In this document: positions 1 to 5,112 of the stretch, in pieces
How positions within the stretch are numbered: the first letter of the stretch is position 1
Layout: each line of letters begins with the position of its first letter
NCBI GenBank assembly: GCA_900544945.1
Contig: UQXG01000142.1
Location: forward strand, 1 to 5,112
DNA length: 5,112 bases
DNA from: an uncultured Eubacteriales bacterium
GTDB taxonomy: Bacteria > Bacillota > Clostridia > Oscillospirales > Oscillospiraceae
Reading direction: 5' to 3'
The notes under the pieces: generated by a model
What the model saw: the letters and a program-made list of their open reading frames with translations, nothing else
What the model was told of the DNA's origin: nothing
Database searches by the model: none
Position numbers and translations under genes: made by a program

Positions 1-23
1 ACACAGGAAAATTGCAACGGCAA

Positions 24-67
24 GCCGCTGTTTTCCATGAGATGTGGAATCCATTGGAAAAACCGGC
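24..67. repeat. Imperfect inverted repeat in the left flank of the IS
   Basis: The arms are 24-37 (GCCG, then TTTTCCA at 31-37) and 55-67 (TGGAAAA at 55-61, then CGGC at 64-67). They pair as a 7-bp and a 4-bp helix separated by a small internal loop, around a 17-base loop. No gene can be recognised in 1-80: the short open frames here have no start with a ribosome binding site and resemble nothing I know. The structure could be an old terminator or the end of a neighbouring element, but neither arm is followed by a convincing T-tract in the right place. Confidence 0.35.
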
Positions 68-80
68 GTGGGGCGGATAA

Positions 81-101
81 GGTACAATAAGTTGCGCAAA
101 T
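81..101 (+). repeat. Left terminal inverted repeat of the IS (approximate)
   Basis: The segment GGTACAATAAGTT followed by GCGCAAAT (94-101) matches the reverse complement of 1560-1581, which reads GTGTCAAGAGTTAT then GCGCAAAT. The 8 inner bases are identical; the outer part aligns only with small gaps (GT, CAA, A, GTT conserved). The perfect palindrome TTGCGCAA lies at 92-99. This would be the transposase binding end; the outer border is approximate. Confidence 0.5.
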
Positions 102-138
102 TCCAGAACAGGAGGATTGAAAACAGTCCCCAAAACAA

Positions 139-167
139 GGGACAAGGTCAGCGTCATCTGGTAGAAT
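139..167 (+). promoter_or_regulatory. Possible weak transposase promoter
   Basis: TAGAAT at 162-167 matches the -10 consensus TATAAT at five of six positions. Seventeen bases upstream, GGGACA at 139-144 keeps only the GACA part of a -35 box. Transcription would start near 174, giving a short leader of about 32 bases before the transposase ATG. The -10 overlaps the subterminal repeat ATGAAGTTG (166-174), so transposase binding there could repress it. This rests on motif matching alone. Confidence 0.25.
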
Positions 168-174
168 GAAGTTG
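149..174 (+). repeat. Left subterminal repeat of the IS
   Basis: CAGCGTCA (149-156) and ATGAAGTTG (166-174) occur in the same order, in inverted orientation, near the right end at 1548-1555 and 1536-1544. The spacing is 9 bases here and 3 bases on the right. On the right the pair lies only 4 bases inside GCGCAAAT, whereas on the left it is about 47 bases inside. These are plausible secondary transposase binding sites, and they help show that both ends belong to one element. Confidence 0.55.
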
Positions 175-190
175 CGAGACAAACATTCGA

Positions 191-196
191 AAGGAG
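191..196 (+). promoter_or_regulatory. Ribosome binding site of the transposase
   Basis: AAGGAG lies 9 bases before the ATG at 206, an ideal Shine-Dalgarno match and spacing. It fixes the transposase start. Confidence 0.8.
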
Positions 197-205
197 ACGC
201 AGACC

Positions 206-1408
206 ATGTCCGAGAAAATTGTAACACTGAACGAGGAAGTAATCAAGGGGGAAATCCGGGAACTTGTACGCGGGAGCGTGGAAGAAACGCTGAATAACCT
301 GCTGGAAGCGGAGGCGGACAAGCTGACACAGGCGAGGCGGTATGAGCGCAGCGAAGCCCGTCAGGGCTATCGCAGCGGGCACTATGACCGTGGGCTGACC
401 ACGACCTCCGGGGAGGTAACGCTGCATGTACCGCGGCTGAAGGGAATCAGCTTCGAAACGGCAATCATTGAGCGGTACAGGCGCAGGGAAAGCAGTGTAG
501 AGGAAGCGCTTATCGAGATGTACTTGGCGGGCGTATCGGTGCGGCGTGTAGAGGACATCACGGAGGCGCTTTGGGGCAGCAGGGTATCGCCGTCCACGAT
601 CAGCGAACTGAACAAGAAGGCATATGTGAATATCGAGAACTGGCGAAAGCGACCGCTGACGGGCCGGTATCCGTACGTCTATGTGGATGGCATCTACCTG
701 AAGCGGAACTGGGGCGGTGAATACGAAAACGTCTCGATTCTGGTGGCAGTTGGCGTTACAGAAGACGGATACCGTGAGGTTCTGGGCGCACAGGAGGGCA
801 TGAAGGAGGACAAAGCCAGCTGGCAGAGCTTCTTCAAATGGCTGAAAGGCCGTGGACTGGATGGCGTCCGGCTGGTTGTCGGAGATAAGTGCCTGGGGAT
901 GCTGGAGGCCGTGGGCGAAGTATTTCCGGAAGCGAAGTATCAGCGCTGCATCGTTCATTTCTACCGGAACGTGTTCACAGTTACCCCTCGTGGAAAGATG
1001 AAGGACGTCACACGTATGCTAAAGGCGATTCACGCCCAGGAAGCGCGGGAGGCAGCGCGTGAAAAGGCGCAGGCAGTCGTGCAGAAGCTGCGCGAGATGC
1101 GGCTGAAGGAAGCGGCGAAAAAAGTGGAGGACGGCATTGAGGAAACGCTGACCTACTACGCATTCCCCTCCGAGCACTGGCTGAAGATTCGAACCAACAA
1201 CATGCTGGAACGTCTGAACCGTGAGATTCGGAGACGGACGCGAGTGGTTGGAACCTTCCCGGATGGAGAATCGGCGTTGATGCTGGTCTGTGCAAGGCTG
1301 AGGCACGTCACTGGCACTCAGTGGGGCGTAAAACGCTACATGAGCATGAAATCGCTGGAACAGATGGATCGGGAAAAACACGGAGCAGACTGCTGTGACC
1401 TGGCGTAG
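206..1408 (+). CDS. IS256-family (Mutator) transposase
   Basis: This is the DDE transposase that would cut and join the ends of the surrounding insertion sequence. Its 400 residues equal the usual family length, and the frame is uninterrupted. The N-terminal part (about 1-150) is the DNA-binding region, with the family motif GYRSGHYDRGLTT near 54-67 and VPRLKG at 75-80. The catalytic triad can be placed at D161 (YVYVDGIYLKR), D227 (VVGDKCLGM) and E335 (NNMLERLNREIRRRTRVVG). The C-x2-H motif expected after the second Asp is present (YQRCIVHFYRN, C248 and H251), and a helical Lys/Arg/Glu-rich insertion fills about 265-312 before the final Glu. No catalytic residue is missing, so the enzyme is probably functional. 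The start is supported by AAGGAG nine bases upstream. It is the only gene of the element and converges on the ABC operon. The family call is near certain; the exact IS name cannot be given without a database comparison. Confidence 0.96.
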   Translation: MSEKIVTLNEEVIKGEIRELVRGSVEETLNNLLEAEADKLTQARRYERSEARQGYRSGHYDRGLTTTSGEVTLHVPRLKGISFETAIIERYRRRESSVEEALIEMYLAGVSVRRVEDITEALWGSRVSPSTISELNKKAYVNIENWRKRPLTGRYPYVYVDGIYLKRNWGGEYENVSILVAVGVTEDGYREVLGAQEGMKEDKASWQSFFKWLKGRGLDGVRLVVGDKCLGMLEAVGEVFPEAKYQRCIVHFYRNVFTVTPRGKMKDVTRMLKAIHAQEAREAAREKAQAVVQKLREMRLKEAAKKVEDGIEETLTYYAFPSEHWLKIRTNNMLERLNREIRRRTRVVGTFPDGESALMLVCARLRHVTGTQWGVKRYMSMKSLEQMDREKHGADCCDLA

Positions 1409-1416
1409 GTAGCAGA

Positions 1417-1478
1417 CCGCCAGCCGCCCGTCAAGGGCTTCGCAAGTGGCTTCGCCACCCTTGACGGACAACTGGCGG
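1417..1478 (-). other. Long hairpin after the transposase gene, best paired in - strand RNA
   Basis: Two 21-base arms (1417-1437 and 1458-1478) flank a 20-base loop, starting 8 bases after the transposase stop. Seven outer bases (CCGCCAG/CTGGCGG) and ten inner bases (CCGTCAAGGG/CCCTTGACGG) pair perfectly. The four between them contain three C-A mismatches when read on the + strand, but three G-U wobbles in RNA copied from the - strand, so only the leftward transcript forms an unbroken 21-bp stem. The loop holds a smaller GTGGC-TTC-GCCAC hairpin. No T-tract follows on either side, so it is not a textbook intrinsic terminator. It may hinder leftward read-through from the ABC operon into the IS. 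Confidence 0.6.
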
Positions 1479-1497
1479 CCCGCTGACCGGCAGCCAA

Positions 1498-1524
1498 GCC
1501 GAACATGCCCGCGGCCTGTTCGGC
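1498..1524. repeat. Second small hairpin inside the IS right end
   Basis: GCCGAACA (1498-1505) and TGTTCGGC (1517-1524) form a perfect 8-bp inverted repeat around an 11-base GC-rich loop. It lies between the long hairpin and the right subterminal repeat. No T-tract follows. Its role is unknown; it may add to a structured barrier at the IS right end. Confidence 0.5.
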
Positions 1525-1535
1525 CTTCGCTGAAC

Positions 1536-1555
1536 CAACTTCATAAGTGACGCTG
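1536..1555 (-). repeat. Right subterminal repeat of the IS
   Basis: CAACTTCAT (1536-1544) and TGACGCTG (1548-1555) are the reverse complements of the two blocks at 166-174 and 149-156 near the left end, in mirrored order with a shorter spacer (3 versus 9 bases). Confidence 0.55.
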
Positions 1556-1559
1556 TTGT

Positions 1560-1581
1560 ATTTGCGCATAACTCTTGACAC
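1560..1581 (-). repeat. Right terminal inverted repeat of the IS (approximate)
   Basis: Read on the - strand it gives GTGTCAAGAGTTAT followed by GCGCAAAT. The inner 8 bases are identical to 94-101 at the left end, and the outer part is only partly conserved. The outer border, about 24 bases from the permease stop, is approximate. Confidence 0.5.
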
Positions 1582-1605
1582 TACCGCTTCCCGCTGTTTC
1601 CATAG

Positions 1606-4173
1606 TTACGTATCCAGACTTCTCAGACGCTCGACGATGCTCTGCTTCACCGCCTGACGGTACATGACCGCCGGGATGGCACAGCCAAGCACGATGAAGG
1701 CGGGCAGCATGGCCAGTACCGGGGTGATGGTGTAGTGATAGCTGTAGAACCAGTAGGCGCTTTCCAGAAGCCGCCCCGCCAGCGGGTTCACCGCGGCGGA
1801 CAGAAGCCCCGCGATCAGGCCGGAACCAAGGGTGTACAGCAGCCCCTCCCAGAGAAGCATGGTTTCCAGCTGACGGCCGGTCATGCCCACCGACTGCAAA
1901 ACCGCGAATTCCCGGCTCCGCGCCAGAATGGCGGTCATCATGGCGTTGAAGAAATTCAGAATACCCACAATGCCGATGATGGCGCACAGCAGCCCGCCCA
2001 GAATCACAAAGGTCATCCGGAACTCCTGAAAATATGCCCGGTGGGTCGCCTTGCTTTCGTACATCAGGGGACTGTCGGGGTCGGAAGTGAGCTGGGCAAG
2101 GTAGCTTTCCGCGGCGGCCTCCGCCTCGGGACTGGGGGTGTCGAAGAGGTAGAGCATAGGGAACACGTTGTCCTCCCCGGCGTCCCGGTACAGGGCGTCC
2201 GCGCTGAGGATTGCCTCATAGCCCATGGTATAGAACCGGCTGCTCATGTTGTAGGGAACGTCCACCAGTGCGCAGACGGTGTAGTTTACGTCGTACGCAG
2301 TATCGCCGTTTCCATAGGTGACTTTGATTTTCTCGCCCACGGCGGGATAAATCCCGGGGTCAGGCAGCTTCCCGGAATCATCCAGATTCACGGCAATGGC
2401 GATGGCATGGCTGTCCGGTTCCCAGAGGGAATCCAAGCTGCCGTCGATCACCGTGAGCTTTTCTCCAAGCGTTGGGTCAAGCCCCTCTATCTGGGACACC
2501 GCCTGCACCTTGTCGCCGTCTCTTGGCGTCTGGGCGAGAAGCGTGTCGATGTCCATATCCGTATCCCGGCTGTAGAAGGCGGCTTCATCCCGCCAGACGC
2601 TTTCCGGCAGATACATACCCACCCCGCCGGTCTGATAGGCAAAGCCCTCCAGAGAGTGCGCTGTGTTTGCCCGCACCGGTTCCACAGCCTCTTTGGTCAG
2701 GGAAAAACCCCGATAGTTAAAGTAGTCCGGTGTGCTGATGAGGAAGTCCGCGCAGCTTCGCCGGCTCAGGTATTTGTCCATGTCGAAGCCGCCGATAAAC
2801 GTGACCAGCAGATTCAGCAGAACGACGGTCAGGGACAGCGACACCATCACGAGCGCCGTCTTCTTTTTATCTCTGCCCAAGTTGGCGGCGGCCATCTGGA
2901 CGGGGGTGACCTTGCCGCCCTTCCGGTGCGTTTTCCCCGACGACTGCCGCTCGGTGTAGCACACCGCCTCCACAGGGGAGACCCTTCCGGCAATTCGCCC
3001 CGGCCGGGCGCAGGAAAGCAGCACTGTCAGCAGGGCGAACACTGAGGAAAACAGAAATATCCATGGGGAAACGCTGACTGTGGTGTACCGGCCTCCCATC
3101 GTGGAGGTGGACATGGTGATGGGAACCGCCGCGGCACCAACGCCGTAGCCCAGCAGCAGACCCACCGGAATGCCCAGCGCGCTCAACAGCAGCGCCTGCT
3201 GGCGGATCAGCCGCCGTAGCTGCTTCGGCGTGACGCCGATGGTTTTGAGCAGTCCGTAGTAGCGGATGTCCCCCGCCACGGAGATCTGGAAAATGTTGTA
3301 GATCACCAGATATCCCGTAAACGCCACCAGAATCAGCACGGCGAGCATGGCGAGGATTCCTCCCACGCCAAGGGTGTCCCAAACTTGGGTGGCGGTATAG
3401 CCCCAGTTAACGCCGATGCGAAGCTGCCCCGCATCTTCGCCGATGCTGTAGCCGCAGTCCTCGCCGATTCTGGTCAGGTCGTTTTCAATGTTCAGGGAGC
3501 TTCTCAGCATGACGCTCAAATCCGTGCGGAAGGGCTTTAAGCCTCCCGCCACGGCTTTTTTTTCGATCTTCTGGGCGTATTCCTTGGAAACGTTGAGGAA
3601 GTGGACGCTCAGCAGCTCGTCGTAGTCCCACCAGCCTACCAGCGTAAAGGTGTCGGTGATGTCCCAGCCCATCTGTTCTTTGTCCGCCAGCGTGTAAGTG
3701 ACCTTCACCTGTGCCCCCAGCTCCGGCTTTACGCCGAGAAGCTCCAGAGCTTTGGTGTCCATGGTAATTTCGTTCCCGCTTTTCGGGGTGCGTCCCACCG
3801 TGGGCTGGGAAAAGCTCCACTTGGCGTTGTTGTCGTCCATGTAGCTGACTTCGGCGTAGTCCTTTTCAAAAGCGCCCTGGGTGGCAAGACCCAACACCGT
3901 CCGCACGCCCACGGCTTTGACGTCGGGATGTGCCGAAAGCACCGCGATCTGGTCTTCGTCCACGTCCTTGAACGCACCGTGGGCATACCCGCCGACAGAG
4001 CGGAACTGGTAGTTTTGGTTCGTCTCGTTGATGGACATTACGATGGTAAAGAGGGACGTGAACAGCAGGGCGGTCAGGGCGATGGCAAGCACCGCGATGA
4101 TGTTCCGCTTTTTCGCGGCCATCAGGGTCTTGAAGCTTAGATGGCGAATGCAGCTTCCGTTTTTCACCTTCAT
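1606..4173 (-). CDS. FtsX/MacB-type ABC transporter permease, two FtsX domains
   Basis: An 855-residue membrane protein that would pair with the adjacent ATPase as a MacB-like mechanotransmission or export ABC system. Proteins of this build handle antimicrobial peptides, lipids or lipoproteins; the substrate cannot be told here. It is a tandem duplication of the 4-helix FtsX unit. Predicted membrane helices lie at about 25-46, 270-297, 328-350, 371-389, 439-461, 720-748, 772-795 and 815-836. Large outer domains fill about 47-268 and 462-719. Each half has the FtsX cytoplasmic coupling segment after its second helix (GDIRYYGLLKTIGVTPKQLR near 301-320; SREFAVLQSVGMTGRQLE near 753-770). I chose ATG 4173 because AGGTGA (4179-4184) sits 5 bases upstream. 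A GTG at 4182, overlapping the ATPase stop, would add 3 residues but lacks such a site. The frame is intact and ends about 24 bases before the IS. No sensor kinase or regulator gene is visible nearby. Confidence 0.93.
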   Translation of the reverse strand: MKVKNGSCIRHLSFKTLMAAKKRNIIAVLAIALTALLFTSLFTIVMSINETNQNYQFRSVGGYAHGAFKDVDEDQIAVLSAHPDVKAVGVRTVLGLATQGAFEKDYAEVSYMDDNNAKWSFSQPTVGRTPKSGNEITMDTKALELLGVKPELGAQVKVTYTLADKEQMGWDITDTFTLVGWWDYDELLSVHFLNVSKEYAQKIEKKAVAGGLKPFRTDLSVMLRSSLNIENDLTRIGEDCGYSIGEDAGQLRIGVNWGYTATQVWDTLGVGGILAMLAVLILVAFTGYLVIYNIFQISVAGDIRYYGLLKTIGVTPKQLRRLIRQQALLLSALGIPVGLLLGYGVGAAAVPITMSTSTMGGRYTTVSVSPWIFLFSSVFALLTVLLSCARPGRIAGRVSPVEAVCYTERQSSGKTHRKGGKVTPVQMAAANLGRDKKKTALVMVSLSLTVVLLNLLVTFIGGFDMDKYLSRRSCADFLISTPDYFNYRGFSLTKEAVEPVRANTAHSLEGFAYQTGGVGMYLPESVWRDEAAFYSRDTDMDIDTLLAQTPRDGDKVQAVSQIEGLDPTLGEKLTVIDGSLDSLWEPDSHAIAIAVNLDDSGKLPDPGIYPAVGEKIKVTYGNGDTAYDVNYTVCALVDVPYNMSSRFYTMGYEAILSADALYRDAGEDNVFPMLYLFDTPSPEAEAAAESYLAQLTSDPDSPLMYESKATHRAYFQEFRMTFVILGGLLCAIIGIVGILNFFNAMMTAILARSREFAVLQSVGMTGRQLETMLLWEGLLYTLGSGLIAGLLSAAVNPLAGRLLESAYWFYSYHYTITPVLAMLPAFIVLGCAIPAVMYRQAVKQSIVERLRSLDT

Positions 4174-4178
4174 GCCGC

Positions 4179-4184
4179 TCACCT
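4179..4184 (-). promoter_or_regulatory. Ribosome binding site of the FtsX permease
   Basis: AGGTGA on the - strand ends 5 bases before ATG 4173 and complements the anti-Shine-Dalgarno end of 16S rRNA. It overlaps the last codons and stop of the ATPase gene, which suggests translational coupling, and it favours ATG 4173 over GTG 4182. Confidence 0.65.
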
Positions 4185-4841
4185 CACGATCCGTCCGTCC
4201 TCAATGCGGATGATCCGATCCGCCGTCTGGGCGATTTCCTCGTTGTGGGTAATCATGACGATGGTCTGGGCAAATTTCTGGCTGGTGACTTTCAGCAGGC
4301 TCAGCACGTCCTGGCTGGTTCTGGAATCCAGATTGCCCGTAGGCTCATCCGCCAGAATGATGGCGGGGGCGGCGGCAAGGGCGCGGGCGATGGCCACCCG
4401 CTTCTGCTGACCGCCGGACAGCTGGCTGGGAAGGCTCCCCAGCTTCTTTTCAAGGCCCAGCGTGTTTACAATTTTGTCGAGGAAATCCTCGTCCACCTGC
4501 CGCCCGTCCAGCTGGATGGGCAGGACGATGTTTTCCCGTGCGTTCAGCACCGGCACCAGATTGTAGCTCTGGAAGACAAAGCCGATCTTCCGCCTGCGGA
4601 AAATGGTCAGCGCTTCATCTTTCAGAGAAAAGATGTCCTTCCCGTCCACGATCACGCTGCCGGAGGTGGGCCGGTCAAGGCCGCCCAGCATGTGCAGAAG
4701 GGTGGATTTCCCGGAGCCGGAGGTGCCCACAATGGCGACAAATTCGCCGCTGTTCACACTCAGGTTCACGCCGTCCAGCGCCACCTTCTCGTTGATGGTG
4801 CCGGGGTTGAAGGTCTTATAAAGTTCCTTGAGTTCAAGCAT
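4179..4841 (-). CDS. ABC transporter ATPase, apparent TrpZ-like/MacB-like hybrid
   Basis: A 220-residue ATP-binding subunit with every catalytic motif: Walker A GTSGSGKS (39-46), Q-loop Q91, signature LSGGQ (141-145), Walker B IILADE (161-166, catalytic E166), D-loop NLDS (170-173) and H-loop H199. From about residue 32 on it is a MacB/LolD-type exporter ATPase (LLHMLGGLDRPTSG, FVFQSYNLVPVL, ADEPTGNLDS), and it fits the FtsX permease 5 bases downstream. The N-terminus is different: MLELKELYKTFNPGTINEKV is what I expect of the COG1101/TrpZ-type ATPases that serve the kind of permease encoded just upstream. I start it at ATG 4841 because GGAGG (4850-4854) lies 8 bases before it. Longer starts (e.g. 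4919) run through the upstream permease in another frame. The start overlaps the permease stop by 8 bases. The length (220) is close to MacB-type ATPases and shorter than the roughly 260 of COG1101. It probably energises the FtsX permease. Confidence 0.93.
   Translation of the reverse strand: MLELKELYKTFNPGTINEKVALDGVNLSVNSGEFVAIVGTSGSGKSTLLHMLGGLDRPTSGSVIVDGKDIFSLKDEALTIFRRRKIGFVFQSYNLVPVLNARENIVLPIQLDGRQVDEDFLDKIVNTLGLEKKLGSLPSQLSGGQQKRVAIARALAAAPAIILADEPTGNLDSRTSQDVLSLLKVTSQKFAQTIVMITHNEEIAQTADRIIRIEDGRIVR
4740..4784 (-). other. Inferred fusion junction inside the ATPase gene
   Basis: This covers residues 20-34 of the ATPase (VALDGVNLSVNSGEF), just before Walker A. Residues to the N-terminal side look TrpZ-like (TFNPGTINEKV) and those to the C-terminal side MacB-like (VAIVGTSGSGKSTLLHMLGG). 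Both families share an ALDGV-x-L...G-(E/D)-F-V stretch here, so homologous or microhomology recombination could join them in frame. The exact breakpoint cannot be fixed by eye. Confidence 0.55.
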
Positions 4842-5112
4842 GTCCGTTGCCTCCGTTCTTTGCACTTTGGGGCTGCACCTTATGGCGGAACATCTTGCTC
4901 TTCCAGTAGGGAATGGCAAGGAAGATCGCCACGATCAGCGCGGTGATGAGCTTTAAGTCATTGGTGTTGAGACCGAGCTGGAGCACGATCTGCAGCACGA
5001 TATAGTAGATGATCGCGCCGATGGAAACAGCGAAGAGCTTGAGACCGAAGTTCATAAAGACCTTGCCGAAGATGACCTCGCCGATGATGACGGCGGCAAG
5101 GCCGATGACGAT
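4834..5112 (-). CDS. C-terminal part of an ABC importer permease (BPD_transp_2 type), 5' end outside the window
   Basis: The last 92 residues of an inner-membrane permease; the frame stays open to the window edge, so the true start lies beyond it. An internal Met at 5055 is not the start, because the 19 codons before it (IVIGLAAVIIGEVIFGKVF) are part of the same protein. Two whole membrane helices are visible (about residues 24-45 and 53-71), plus the end of an earlier one. A short basic, hydrophilic tail (KSKMFRHKVQPQSAKNGG) follows and is expected to be cytoplasmic. The sequence matches my memory of the permeases that work with ABC_sub_bind lipoproteins and COG1101 ATPases (TrpX-TrpY-TrpZ style, in some cases tryptophan or other aromatic substrates). 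Its stop overlaps the ATPase start by 8 bases, the usual coupling to a dedicated ATPase. Since that ATPase now appears to be mostly MacB-type, this permease may have lost its own energy subunit. The substrate is unknown. Confidence 0.85.
   Translation of the reverse strand: MVIGLAAVIIGEVIFGKVFMNFGLKLFAVSIGAIIYYIVLQIVLQLGLNTNDLKLITALIVAIFLAIPYWKSKMFRHKVQPQSAKNGGNGHA
4850..4854 (-). promoter_or_regulatory. Ribosome binding site of the ATPase
   Basis: GGAGG on the - strand lies 8 bases before ATG 4841, inside the final codons of the permease gene. It decides the ATPase start and rules out the longer upstream starts in that frame. Confidence 0.8.

Larger units (their letters stand above)
81..1581 (+). 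mobile_element. IS256-family insertion sequence, apparently complete
   Basis: An element of about 1.5 kb, the normal size for the IS256 family, holds a single intact Mutator-type transposase (206-1408). The two ends share a degenerate inverted repeat: around 81-101 on the left and, reverse-complemented, around 1560-1581 on the right. Both contain GCGCAAAT preceded by an AGTT or GTTAT stretch. Second-order repeats lie just inside (149-174 and 1536-1555). The exact outer borders are uncertain by several bases because the terminal repeats need gaps to align. I could not find the 8-9 bp target duplication typical of the family, so the copy may be old, or my borders may be slightly off. It sits about 24 bases beyond the stop of the FtsX permease and is convergent with that operon. 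Confidence 0.8.

Noticed and set aside
111..164. A possible leader peptide after GGAGG (111-115), starting at TTG 117
   Set aside because: The gap between GGAGG and TTG is one base, too short for initiation, and the 15-residue product has no leader-peptide features.
1336..1581. An 81-codon leftward open frame (GTG start at the IS tip) running from the right end of the IS into the transposase
   Set aside because: It is antisense to the transposase end, has no convincing ribosome binding site, and its repetitive AKPLAKPLTGG part is simply the hairpin read as codons. Such frames recur with the IS but are unlikely to be genes.
1541..1987. A 148-codon leftward frame overlapping the permease 3' end and the IS tip
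   Set aside because: It is out of frame with the intact permease gene, composed mostly of shadow codons, and its tail is just IS end sequence.
1735..3045. A 436-codon open frame on the + strand opposite the FtsX permease
   Set aside because: It is antisense to a clear membrane protein with two FtsX domains. Its translation is rich in His, Arg, Gly and Gln with no recognisable domain, and it comes from GC-rich codon positions of the real gene.
4842..4919. A longer N-terminus for the ABC ATPase (start at 4919)
   Set aside because: The extra 26 residues are the upstream permease gene read in another frame. GGAGG at 4850-4854 clearly serves ATG 4841.
4245..4946. A 233-codon open frame on the + strand opposite the ABC ATPase and permease
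   Set aside because: It is a shadow of the ATPase and the upstream permease, crosses their gene boundary, and shows no domain or ribosome binding site.
1..5112. CRISPR array, tRNA, rRNA or defence-system genes
   Set aside because: No regularly spaced repeats, no tRNA-like cloverleaf and no defence-related protein domains were seen on either strand.

Overview
The window looks like a piece of chromosome from a GC-rich gut-type Firmicute, most likely class Clostridia (Oscillospiraceae/Ruminococcaceae-like). This is inferred from three things: strong AGGAGG-type ribosome binding sites, an ABC operon style common in that group, and an IS256-type transposase of the kind frequent there. No marker gene is present, so the assignment is an inference.

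Left part (about 81-1581): a complete-looking insertion sequence of the IS256 (Mutator) family. It carries one intact 400-residue DDE transposase on the + strand, degenerate terminal and subterminal inverted repeats, and a long hairpin after the transposase stop. The 80 bases to its left hold no recognisable gene, only an imperfect inverted repeat. No clean target duplication is visible.

Right part (1606-5112, all on the - strand, read right to left): three tightly packed ABC transporter genes. The first is the 3' end of a membrane permease of the kind that partners TrpX/ABC_sub_bind lipoproteins (BPD_transp_2 family). The second is a 220-residue ATPase whose start overlaps the permease stop. 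The third is an 855-residue FtsX/MacB-type permease that starts 5 bases after the ATPase stop and ends about 24 bases from the IS.

The most interesting point is the ATPase. Its first ~20-30 residues, its ribosome binding site and its overlap with the upstream permease are those expected of a TrpZ-like (COG1101-type) importer ATPase. From the Walker A region on it is a MacB/LolD-type exporter ATPase that matches the downstream FtsX permease. The operon therefore looks like two unrelated ABC transporter operons spliced together inside the ATPase gene at the conserved nucleotide-binding core. This is either a real recombination that puts an FtsX exporter under the upstream operon's control, or an assembly chimera. 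Nothing else in the window points to a new defence or mobile system.
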